A DNA stretch of 54,834 bases from SIG672 sp045535095 (GTDB lineage Bacteria; Bacillota; Clostridia; Oscillospirales; CAG-272): assembly GCA_045535095.1 (NCBI GenBank), contig JAZSKY010000057.1, positions 1 to 54,834 of the forward strand. The letters are read 5' to 3'. Positions 34,127-41,506 of the stretch are shown piece after piece (positions within the stretch are counted from its first letter, which is position 1; each line of letters starts with the position of its first letter). Both the position numbers and the translations under genes were made by a program. Under the pieces are notes generated by a model that worked only from the letters and a program-made list of their open reading frames with translations, did not search any database and was not told the DNA's origin.

Positions 34127-35851
34127 ATGAACTACAAAGAAAATTACAACCGTTGGCTTAGTGAAGAAAGCGTTTCGCAGGAGCTCAAAGACGAGCTTAT
34201 CGCAATAAGCAACTGCGAGGACGAGATAAAATACCGTTTTTCGAGCTATCTCAGCTTCGGTACGGCAGGTCTGCGCGGCAAGATGCTCGCAGGAACGAAT
34301 GCAATGAACGTCCATACGGTTGCACACGCATCGCAGGGCTTTGCAAATCTTATAAACCGGGAGGGCAAGGATGCCGCAGAGCGCGGCGTTGCTATCGCTT
34401 ACGATAGCCGCAACAACTCGGTGCTCTTCTCGAAGGTCGCGGCGGAGGTTTTCGCCGCAAACGGAATCAAGACCTATTTCTTCGAGTCACTCCGTCCCAC
34501 TCCCGTTCTTTCGTTCGCGATACGCCACCTCGGTTGTATCGGAGGCGTAAACGTCACCGCATCGCACAACCCGAAGGAATACAACGGCTACAAGGCGTAC
34601 TGGGAGGACGGCGCACAGCTTCCGCCCGAGCACGCAAAGATCGTTTCGGCATCTATAAACGAGACCGACATTTTTGACGGCGTGAAGCGCCTTGACTTTG
34701 ACAAAGCGGTCGAGAGCGGGCTTATCGAGATCGTTGGAACTGTTATTGACGATGAATATATCAAAAACGTCACCGCGCAGACGGTTGACAAGAACGCGGT
34801 GAGGGCGGTTGCGGACGATCTCCGCGTAGTTTACACTCCCCTTCACGGCGCAGGATACAGACTCGTCCCCGAGGTTCTTCGCCTTTGCGGACTAAAGCAC
34901 CTCTACACCGTTTACGAGCAGATGGTGCTTGACGGCAACTTCCCGTCGGTCATCTCGCCCAACCCCGAGCATCCCGCGGCGCTCGAGCTTGGCACTGCGC
35001 TTGCAAAGAAGGTCGATAGCGACCTCGTCATCGGAACAGACCCCGATGCAGACCGCGCAGGCGTTATGGTGCGCCGTCACGACGGATCGTTCGTTCCTAT
35101 GACCGGCAACCAGATCGGCGCGCTTCTTCTTGAATATATCATCACCGCTTACGAGAACACAAGCACTATGCCGTCCGACCCCTATGCGGTCAAGACGATC
35201 GTAACGAGCGAGATCTGCACGAAGATCTGCGAGAGCCACAACGTTGGACTTTTCAACGTTCTCACCGGCTTTAAGTTCATCGGCGAGGTCATCAAAAACC
35301 ACGACGATATCGGAAACGGACACTACCTCTTCGGCTTCGAGGAAAGCTACGGCTACCTCAAGGGAACGTACGCGCGCGACAAGGACAGCGTTGTTGCCGT
35401 TATGCTTATCGTTGAAATGGCGGCTTACTACAAGGCAAAGGGAATGTCGCTTTACGATGCGCTGAACGCTATGTACGAAAAGTACGGCTACTACAACGAG
35501 CGCACAGTCAACCTCGTTTTCGACGGCTTTGACGCCGCAGAGCGTATGAGCGGCTTTATGAAGAATATCCGCTCGAACATTCCGTCCGAGATCGGCGGCA
35601 AGAAGGTACTTGCTATCCGCGACTACCTCGCAGAGACGGTCACCGAGATCGCAAGCGGCAAGGTTACGGGTACCGGACTTCCCGCGTCCGACGTTGTATA
35701 TTTCGAGCTTGAGGACAACAACGTTGTTGTCGTTCGTCCTTCGGGTACAGAGCCGAAGGTTAAGCTTTACTTCCTTCTCAACGGAAGCTCGGCGGAGGAA
35801 TGCGAGTCTCTTATGCTCGCTTGCGCCGAGGCAGTTAAGCTCTGGAGATAA
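34127..35851 (+). CDS. Phospho-sugar mutase (phosphoglucomutase type)
   Basis: Interconverts hexose 1- and 6-phosphates. 574 residues of the alpha-D-phosphohexomutase family: catalytic phosphoserine in TASHNPKEYNGYK, Mg loop GTDPDADRAG, sugar loop GFEESYGYL and phosphate loop RPSGTEPKVK. Length and GTAGLRGKM near the N-terminus fit PgcA-type phosphoglucomutase/phosphomannomutase. AAAGGAAC lies before the ATG. A strong terminator follows. Confidence 0.92.
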   Translation: MNYKENYNRWLSEESVSQELKDELIAISNCEDEIKYRFSSYLSFGTAGLRGKMLAGTNAMNVHTVAHASQGFANLINREGKDAAERGVAIAYDSRNNSVLFSKVAAEVFAANGIKTYFFESLRPTPVLSFAIRHLGCIGGVNVTASHNPKEYNGYKAYWEDGAQLPPEHAKIVSASINETDIFDGVKRLDFDKAVESGLIEIVGTVIDDEYIKNVTAQTVDKNAVRAVADDLRVVYTPLHGAGYRLVPEVLRLCGLKHLYTVYEQMVLDGNFPSVISPNPEHPAALELGTALAKKVDSDLVIGTDPDADRAGVMVRRHDGSFVPMTGNQIGALLLEYIITAYENTSTMPSDPYAVKTIVTSEICTKICESHNVGLFNVLTGFKFIGEVIKNHDDIGNGHYLFGFEESYGYLKGTYARDKDSVVAVMLIVEMAAYYKAKGMSLYDALNAMYEKYGYYNERTVNLVFDGFDAAERMSGFMKNIRSNIPSEIGGKKVLAIRDYLAETVTEIASGKVTGTGLPASDVVYFELEDNNVVVVRPSGTEPKVKLYFLLNGSSAEECESLMLACAEAVKLWR

Positions 35852-35872
35852 TCAAACAAAAAGGCAGGGGGT

Positions 35873-35907
35873 TGCCCAACTTCTCATAAGGAAGTTGGGC
35901 AGTTTTA
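35873..35907 (+). terminator. Terminator of the recX-mutase operon
   Basis: Perfect 11-bp stem TGCCCAACTTC/GAAGTTGGGCA with loop TCATAAG (35873-35901) followed by GTTTTATT. Confidence 0.85.
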
Positions 35908-36072
35908 TTCGCCTGCGGCGAGTTCTATTGCTTCGCAGTGGTATTCAGCTCACGCCGAGTGGTATTTGCTTCGCAAGTTAAGGGGCGAATAAAATATCAC
36001 TGAAGCCGCAAGGCTTCAATGTCACTATTGCGCCAGCAATAATATAACTCCGACAAAGTCGGAATATAACTC
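35903..36072. repeat. Chain of short distinct hairpins with common spacers
   Basis: An 11-bp inverted repeat TTTTATTCGCC/GGCGAATAAAA (35903-35913, 35984-35994) encloses GC-rich stubs (GCTTCGC and similar) separated by AGTGGTATT-type spacers. Beyond it stand three clean stem-loops: TGAAGCC-GCAA-GGCTTCA, ATTGC..GCAAT and CCGAC-AAA-GTCGG. They are separated by spacers AATGTCACT or AATATAACT, the reverse complement type of the first spacers. No coding frame. Confidence 0.78.
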
Positions 36073-36101
36073 TTGTTTTTTCTGCCGATTTGTGGTATAA
36101 T
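36073..36101 (+). promoter_or_regulatory. Promoter of the HAD cassette
   Basis: TTGTTT (36073-36078) and TATAAT (36096-36101), 17 bases apart. The 20 bases CTGCCGATTTGTGGTATAAT are identical to the promoter of the oxidoreductase gene (50882-50910, minus strand). Confidence 0.8.
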
Positions 36102-36109
36102 ATAATCAG

Positions 36110-36190
36110 TATTGTAGGGGTATGGGCTTTGCCCTGTGCCCGCGTTGCTTGCAACGCTGTAATACAAAGGTGAAACTGGTGATAAATATA
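36110..36190 (+). repeat. Shared 5' leader, copy 1 (HAD)
   Basis: Leader of the HAD gene: GTAGGGGTATGGGCTTTGCC, a GCGTTGCTTGCAACGC hairpin, then ATACAAAGGTGAAACTGGTG and ATAAA. Two relatives precede the genes at 51333 and 50796 on the minus strand. It may be a structured RNA or a recombination site. Confidence 0.75.
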
Positions 36191-36215
36191 CAAATCAAGT
36201 AAGGAACAAGTGCCT

Positions 36216-36842
36216 ATGTCTAAAGCAATAACGACCTTAATCATTGATATGTATGGAGTGATATTGAAGGAAAGAACGGGAAACTTTATCTCCTATACGT
36301 ATGAACATTTTGACAACTCGGAACACGATCGCATAAAGAACTTGATTGAAAATGAGAAGCTGTTTACCAAAGCAGGATTGGGAGAGATTACCTCTCACAA
36401 GTTCCTTTCTGCATTAGGCTATAAAGACCCCGAATATCATATGAAAAACTATATTGAAAATTATTTGACTTTTGATCAATCCTTTATATCCTTTGCAGAA
36501 AAATACTATAAAAAGTACCAGTTTGTTTTATTATCCACAGATGTCTCAGAATGGAGTAAGTATATTACGAAATTTTACGGACTTGATAAATATTTCAAAC
36601 ATAAGATTGTCAGTGGAGACGCTCATTGTAGAAAGCCGGACCCAAGAATATACAATATCACGCTAAAGCAAATACAAGCGGAAACTTATGAATGCTTATT
36701 TATTGATGATAACATAAGCAATATATTGGCTGCTCAAAAGATAGGAATAGACTCAATTCTTTTTAACAGATATAATGAACTATACACGGGAGAAAAAGTT
36801 CATTCTTTTGAAGAATTGGATAAAACACTTACACACCTTTAG
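36216..36842 (+). CDS. HAD-family hydrolase, AT-rich
   Basis: A 208-residue haloacid dehalogenase superfamily protein (subfamily IA-like). Motif I is IIDMYGVIL: the nucleophile Asp11 is present but the second Asp, the usual general acid, is Tyr13. Motif II is LLSTDV (Ser107), motif III Lys140 in CRKPDP, motif IV IDDN (Asp164, Asp165). Natural substrate unknown. The ATG at 36216 has AAGGAAC upstream. Codons are rich in A and T (AAA, ATA, TTA), unlike the flanking operons, and the gene has its own promoter, leader and terminator, so recent acquisition is likely. Confidence 0.82.
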   Translation: MSKAITTLIIDMYGVILKERTGNFISYTYEHFDNSEHDRIKNLIENEKLFTKAGLGEITSHKFLSALGYKDPEYHMKNYIENYLTFDQSFISFAEKYYKKYQFVLLSTDVSEWSKYITKFYGLDKYFKHKIVSGDAHCRKPDPRIYNITLKQIQAETYECLFIDDNISNILAAQKIGIDSILFNRYNELYTGEKVHSFEELDKTLTHL

Positions 36843-36851
36843 AAAAATAAC

Positions 36852-36880
36852 CCCGACAGAAAATCTGTCGGGATTTTGCT
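36852..36880. terminator. Terminator between HAD gene and fumarate hydratase
   Basis: Perfect 9-bp stem CCCGACAGA-AAA-TCTGTCGGG (36852-36872) followed by ATTTTGCTTTT. Preceded by AAAAATAAC. The stem matches the terminators of the two genes at 49693-51333. Confidence 0.85.
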
Positions 36881-36881
36881 T

Positions 36882-37724
36882 TTATAATTCAACGCTCGCG
36901 TGTCTTGTAACGTGGCAGGAGATGTTGACTGCAACGGGGAGTCCTGCAATATGCGTGGGGAACTCCTCGATATTCACCGCAAGTGCGGTGGTTTTTCCGC
37001 CAAAGCCCTGCACGCCGATTCCGAGAGAATTGATCCTCTCGAGCATCTTTTCCTCAAGCGCGGCGTATCTCGGATCGGCATTTTTGACCGAAATATCGCG
37101 GGAAAGCGCCTTTTTCGATAAAAACGCGGCGTAGTCGAAGCTTCCGCCGATTCCAACTCCTACAACGAGGGGCGGACAAGGCATACTGCCCGCGCGAAAG
37201 ACCGTATCGACAACGAAATCGACAACGTCGTCGGGCGTTGCAGAGGGGTTAAACATCTTGACAGCGCTCTTGTTTTCGCTTCCAAAGCCCTTAGGGAGCG
37301 CAATTATCTTCATCTTGTCTCCGCTGACGATTTTCGTGTAAATTATCGCAGGGGTGTTGCTTTCTGTGTTTTTTCTGTCAAAAAGAGGATCGGAAACAAC
37401 CGAAAGACGAAGCTTTCCGTCAACGTACGCTCTCTTTACGCCCTCGTTGACCGCACTCTCAAGATCTCCGTTTATATGTACCTCGTTTCCAAGCTCGATC
37501 ATAACTATCGCCATTCCCGTGTCCTGACAAATGGGAATATCGTACCTTCTCGCCTCTTTGAGATTGTCCGCGATGACGTCAAGCGCCTGTCTCGGAAGGC
37601 TTTCCTCCTCGCGGCTACGCGCACACTCTATTGCCGCTTCAAGATCGCGCGGCAGAGTGGAATTTGCCTTTATGAAAAGCTCGCAGATCGCGTCCTCTAT
37701 GATTTTCGTTTCAAGGATTCTCAT
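36882..37724 (-). CDS. Fumarate hydratase class I alpha subunit, without beta partner
   Basis: Iron-sulfur hydratase alpha chain (FumA N-terminal/TtdA type), 280 residues. The three [4Fe-4S] cysteines are Cys66 (PICQDTG), Cys183 (MPCPP) and Cys270 (ISCHVTRH). It should hydrate fumarate to malate only together with a beta chain that completes the active site. That gene is not next to it: upstream is divIC (11 bases) and downstream the convergent HAD gene. An intact frame and AAGGGAAA ribosome site argue it is expressed. L-tartrate dehydratase alpha is an alternative. Confidence 0.9.
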   Translation of the reverse strand: MRILETKIIEDAICELFIKANSTLPRDLEAAIECARSREEESLPRQALDVIADNLKEARRYDIPICQDTGMAIVMIELGNEVHINGDLESAVNEGVKRAYVDGKLRLSVVSDPLFDRKNTESNTPAIIYTKIVSGDKMKIIALPKGFGSENKSAVKMFNPSATPDDVVDFVVDTVFRAGSMPCPPLVVGVGIGGSFDYAAFLSKKALSRDISVKNADPRYAALEEKMLERINSLGIGVQGFGGKTTALAVNIEEFPTHIAGLPVAVNISCHVTRHASVEL

Positions 37725-37735
37725 TTTCGTTTCCC

Positions 37736-38023
37736 TTACTTTCCGTATCTTCCGTCATCGCCGGGAGTATAGATCTTTTCGCCGATCTTGTAGTAGCCGA
37801 GTCGCTCGCGCGCGATTCTCGCGATATACTCGTCGTCTATTTCTCTCTCAAGCTCATATTTGAGTCCGTCAACCTTGTCTCTGTACTCAACGACGAGCTT
37901 TTCAAGCTCCTCCTGCTTGTCGCGAAGATCGTTCAACTTGCTCTGCTGTGAAACGATCGAAAAGATCGCCGCGATCACCACGACCGTGGAAAGAAGCACT
38001 ACGAAAAAATTTCCTCTTTTCAT
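37736..38023 (-). CDS. divIC: Septum formation initiator (DivIC/FtsB family)
   Basis: Small bitopic cell division protein, 95 residues: short basic start, one membrane helix (about 6-25), a coiled coil (about 26-60, QQSKLNDLRDKQEELEKL) and a conserved ARERLGYYKIGE tail. It should act with FtsL/DivIB at the septum. Position after yabQ matches B. subtilis and supports DivIC. Its ATG overlaps the yabQ stop. Confidence 0.88.
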   Translation of the reverse strand: MKRGNFFVVLLSTVVVIAAIFSIVSQQSKLNDLRDKQEELEKLVVEYRDKVDGLKYELEREIDDEYIARIARERLGYYKIGEKIYTPGDDGRYGK

Positions 38024-38538
38024 TTATTTTTCCTCTTTCTTTTGTTTTCTTTGATTTTCGGCAGTCTGTCCCCGAATCCGTCCTCTGCCGACTCAGCAAA
38101 CGCGCGGATATATTTTTTAGTCGCCCTGCGCCTATATGCAAGGTCAATTTTATAAAAAAGAGACGAAAACGCGCCCTTTATCGCCATTATCGGCGGTAAA
38201 AGGATCTTTTTGATCAAAAGGCGTATAAAATTTATTATCCTGTCGGACGCCGCCATAACGAGCCGCCCGAGAGTTTTTCGGTAGATATAGAACCCGCCGA
38301 GCGCACCCATCGGCGCAAAGGCGCGAAACCTTCCGCTGTTTTGCAAAAAGAAGATTATCGCAAGCGCCGCTCCAAAGGCGGTCATGAATAAAAAGTCCTC
38401 AAAATGCGGCAGTATCGGGATATTTATCGCCTTTCTGCGGATACGCAGAGCATCGTAAAGAAGCGCTGACACAAATCCGAGTCCGACCGACAAAAGAAGC
38501 ATTACGCCGAGAGACGACTGCGAAAGCTCGCCTATCAC
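38020..38538 (-). CDS. yabQ: Spore cortex protein YabQ
   Basis: Membrane protein needed for spore cortex formation in Bacillus. 172 residues with about four to five helices in the first 110 and a basic soluble tail (NKRKRKNK). The GTG start at 38538 overlaps the yabP stop (GTGA), indicating coupling; longer upstream starts would run through yabP. Assigned mostly by gene order and the LYDALRIRRKAI segment seen in the family. Expected control by sporulation sigma-E could not be tested by eye. Confidence 0.8.
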   Translation of the reverse strand: MIGELSQSSLGVMLLLSVGLGFVSALLYDALRIRRKAINIPILPHFEDFLFMTAFGAALAIIFFLQNSGRFRAFAPMGALGGFYIYRKTLGRLVMAASDRIINFIRLLIKKILLPPIMAIKGAFSSLFYKIDLAYRRRATKKYIRAFAESAEDGFGDRLPKIKENKRKRKNK

Positions 38539-38834
38539 TGACGTCTGCCCTGCCCGAAAAATCCGCCGAGACGGGACGTCTTGCCCCTTCCCTTTTTGTC
38601 TGAATAGACAAGTCCGTTTATCTGACCGACTATCTCGACCTCGCCGCTCGACGTGTCCATTTTCACTATCTGAAGCCCGAGACCGTCCACAGTTACGATG
38701 CAATCGCCCGAGTCGAGGACTACGAAGGTCTCGTCAAAGCTGACGATGTTTTCCACCGCGCAGAGAGTGAGCGTTTTTCTGTTTTCTATTGTCGCGCGCA
38801 GAGCTTTGTGCGCGCCAACGTCTGCTCTGTTCAT
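38535..38834 (-). CDS. yabP: Sporulation protein YabP
   Basis: A 99-residue YabP/YqfC-family protein. The beta-rich core ENRKTLTLCAVENIVSFDE and VDGLGLQIVKMDTSSGEVEI are the family signature. YabP is needed for spore cortex assembly and acts with YabQ. GGGAGG lies before the ATG. Located between rqcP and yabQ as in B. subtilis. Confidence 0.88.
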   Translation of the reverse strand: MNRADVGAHKALRATIENRKTLTLCAVENIVSFDETFVVLDSGDCIVTVDGLGLQIVKMDTSSGEVEIVGQINGLVYSDKKGRGKTSRLGGFFGQGRRQ

Positions 38835-38901
38835 TTTGTACCTCCCGTAAAAAGCGTTTAACTGCTTAATTTTATTCGGAAGGCGCGGAAAATATGCGAG
38901 A

Positions 38902-39144
38902 TCAGACGATTATCCGATACATCGTGTCAGCTTCGTTTTTCGGCACGTTCTCTCGGACGTCAAGCACCTCGAATTTAAGCACTCTTGCGCCGAACATTAT
39001 CTCAACGACGTCCCCTTTTTTCACCTGATAGGACGCCTTGACCTGTCTGCCGTTGACAACGACGTGCTCGCCGTCGCAGGCATCGTTTGCAACCGTTCTT
39101 CGCTTGATTATACGCGAAACCTTCAAAAATTTATCTATTCTCAT
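38902..39144 (-). CDS. rqcP: S4-domain RNA-binding protein RqcP (YabO)
   Basis: An 80-residue S4-domain protein; RqcP works with RqcH in tagging stalled nascent chains with alanine on 50S subunits. The S4 motif MRIDKFLKVSRIIKRR and VVVNGRQVKASYQVKKGD are clear. The ATG at 39144 starts 5 bases after the mazG stop with only a distant GAGAGG, so it is probably coupled to mazG. Confidence 0.9.
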   Translation of the reverse strand: MRIDKFLKVSRIIKRRTVANDACDGEHVVVNGRQVKASYQVKKGDVVEIMFGARVLKFEVLDVRENVPKNEADTMYRIIV

Positions 39145-39149
39145 ATTTT

Positions 39150-39797
39150 TCAGGCGTTTTCCTCTCTCTTTTTGTCCTCGATCATTCTCTCGCACGCATC
39201 GTAGAGCGCTTTCTCGGAGTCGATGTCGCACTCCTTACAGATAGATGCGGTAAGAAGCAGAAGCTGACCGACCTTTTCCTCGAGCGTCGTCTTGTCAAGT
39301 CCCGATTTTGCCGCCTTGGACGCGAGCTTTTCGGCACGCATAAGCGCCGGAAGGGTTCTTGCAACGCTGTCCATGGATTCAACCGGCGTTTTCTGACTCT
39401 TTTCGCGCATCTTGATCTTATCCCAGTTTTCAAGCACCTTTTCAGAGGTGTCCGCCTCGACGTCCGAGAAGATGTGAGGATGACGGATTATCAGCTTTTT
39501 GCAGATGTCATTGCAAACGTCATCAAATGTGAAGTTGCCGTTTTCCTCGGCAATTCTTGCGTGGAATACCACCTGCAGAAGAAGGTCTCCAAGCTCCTCG
39601 CGAAGAAGGGCGGGATTTTTCGTGTCTATCGCCTCGACAACCTCGTAGGTCTCCTCGATAAGATTCTTTCTTATCGACTCGTGCGTCTGCTCTATATCCC
39701 AAGGACAGCCACCCTCCGAGCGCAAGATTCGCATTATATCAACGAGATCGCCTATTCTATGCTCGTTTTTCTCTTTCAAAAGCTCTATTTCGGTCAT
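39150..39797 (-). CDS. mazG: Nucleoside triphosphate pyrophosphohydrolase MazG
   Basis: Hydrolyses NTPs to NMPs, cleaning abnormal nucleotides. 215 residues with the MazG helices: GGCPWDIEQTHESIRKNLIE, the metal-binding EETYEVVEAID and LREELGDLLLQVVFHARIAE (EExxE and ExxD sites). B. subtilis YabN has an extra N-terminal methylase domain, which is absent here. Its start lies 41 bases inside the end of spoVB. Confidence 0.93.
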   Translation of the reverse strand: MTEIELLKEKNEHRIGDLVDIMRILRSEGGCPWDIEQTHESIRKNLIEETYEVVEAIDTKNPALLREELGDLLLQVVFHARIAEENGNFTFDDVCNDICKKLIIRHPHIFSDVEADTSEKVLENWDKIKMREKSQKTPVESMDSVARTLPALMRAEKLASKAAKSGLDKTTLEEKVGQLLLLTASICKECDIDSEKALYDACERMIEDKKREENA

Positions 39798-41439
39798 TTT
39801 TGTATTTACTTCCTTTCATTTTTTCAAAAAGTCCGAGTTTTTCGATTATTTTCAGTATTTTTTTGTTTTGACAAACGGCGAGTATCTCGCTTTTGTCAAT
39901 ATAATTTGTCAAAAGTATCACCGCAAAATAAACCGTCGCCGCAAGCGTTATCGCGACCGCGCACGCGAGAGTCCGACCGATATATCCAAACAGCAGCGCG
40001 TACGAAACACTTGCCACGGTAGCGCAGGAGAGCGCGGCGGCAAGCGGTCTCAAAAACAGAGAGAAGACGTGCGGCCTCTCTCCGAGACGCTTATAAATGA
40101 AGATAAAATTGATAAAACAGACGGTGAAATAGCAGAAAAACGTGCTTATCGGCGCGCCGCCGACCGAAAAGCGCTCAATGAGTATCGGTCCGCTTATCAT
40201 TTTCACGAGCGCTCCTGCGAGCATCGAGAAAAGTGGGACGAGCGGCCGCCCAAGCGCTTGAAGAAGCGCGTTTGTGAGAGTTGCAAAGGACAGAAATATT
40301 ACGGACGGCGCAAGAAGTCGAAGAAGGGGCGCCGCACCAAGCGCAAGAGAATCGTCGAAAAGCATTTCGAGTATCGGCAGAGAAAGGGACAAAAGTCCGA
40401 AGGCGCACGGAAAGGAGATGAGCGCGCAAAGTCGCATTGAGGTATCTACCGACGAGGAAACCTTTTTAAGTTCTCTTCTTGATATAAGTCCTGCAACGTA
40501 CGGCACTGCCGTACTTGCTATCGGGGTTATGAAAACTATCGGCAGATTCAGCATAGGAAGGGCAAGCGCACTGTAATTTCCGTACGCCGCGTTTGCCGCC
40601 GCAGAGCTGAGTCCGATCTTTTTGAGCGTACGCAAAACGACCACAAGGTCGAGCGCGCCCGACATACTCAGCACCGATGCCGAAAGGGTTATCGGCAGAG
40701 CGGCACACGTAACGCCCTTTATTATTGACACAAGACTCCCCGCGCTAAGTCTGTCGAAGATCTGCTCGTAATATTTGTCGCTTTTGAAGAAAAGCGCCAT
40801 AAGCAAGAGTATAAAAAGAGCAATTCCCATTCCGAGAGAGAGTCCGAGCGCCGCGCCTGCCGACGCCGTCTCGAGCGCCTCTCCCTTTTTAAGAGCAAGA
40901 GATGCAAGAGTCAGACCGAAAATAAGCTTTCCCGATGCCTCGGCAACCTGCGAAAGCGCGGTCGGAAGCATATACTGATGCCCTTGAAAATATCCGCGAA
41001 GCACGCTTATCACGCTCACGAAAAAGAGTGTGGGCGAGATCGCCCTTATCGAAGGGGCAGCAAGCGGATTTGAAAGTATTTGTGCGAAAAAGTCGGCAAA
41101 AAAGAACATTGTCAGACTGCCGAGCGCACCGACAGTTAAAAATATCACGCCCGAGGCGAGAAATATCTTTCTCACCCTTGGTCTGTTTCCGACCGACCGC
41201 GCGCTCGATATGAGCATAGATATTGCTACGGGAAGCCCTGCGGTCGAAATCATATAAAAGAAGGTGTAGATCGTATAAGCCGAGTTGAAATAACCCATTC
41301 CCTCGCTTTTTATGAGGTTCGTCAAGGGAATTTTGTATATCAGCCCTATAACCTTGACCGCCGCGCCCGCAAGTGCAAGCACTATCGCGCCCGAAATTAG
41401 TCCCTTTTTTCTTCCTTGCCCTCTCAAACAGTACGTCAC
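39757..41439 (-). CDS. spoVB: SpoVB/MurJ-like lipid flippase
   Basis: Multidrug/oligosaccharidyl-lipid/polysaccharide (MOP) superfamily exporter of 560 residues with about 14 helices. Family members flip lipid-linked sugars; SpoVB and YabM homologues serve spore cortex or wall assembly. Seen: IYKIPLTNLIKSEGMGYFN and an LLRLLAPSVIF region. Position before mazG matches yabM. The GTG start has AAGGG very close to it, so the exact start is uncertain. Confidence 0.85.
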   Translation of the reverse strand: MTYCLRGQGRKKGLISGAIVLALAGAAVKVIGLIYKIPLTNLIKSEGMGYFNSAYTIYTFFYMISTAGLPVAISMLISSARSVGNRPRVRKIFLASGVIFLTVGALGSLTMFFFADFFAQILSNPLAAPSIRAISPTLFFVSVISVLRGYFQGHQYMLPTALSQVAEASGKLIFGLTLASLALKKGEALETASAGAALGLSLGMGIALFILLLMALFFKSDKYYEQIFDRLSAGSLVSIIKGVTCAALPITLSASVLSMSGALDLVVVLRTLKKIGLSSAAANAAYGNYSALALPMLNLPIVFITPIASTAVPYVAGLISRRELKKVSSSVDTSMRLCALISFPCAFGLLSLSLPILEMLFDDSLALGAAPLLRLLAPSVIFLSFATLTNALLQALGRPLVPLFSMLAGALVKMISGPILIERFSVGGAPISTFFCYFTVCFINFIFIYKRLGERPHVFSLFLRPLAAALSCATVASVSYALLFGYIGRTLACAVAITLAATVYFAVILLTNYIDKSEILAVCQNKKILKIIEKLGLFEKMKGSKYKNDRNRAFEREKRA

Positions 41440-41506
41440 CGCCCTTAAAAATCAAAATGACGTCCTGCTTTTTGTTTGCTTTTTTATTTATATTCTTTTG
41501 TGGGTG

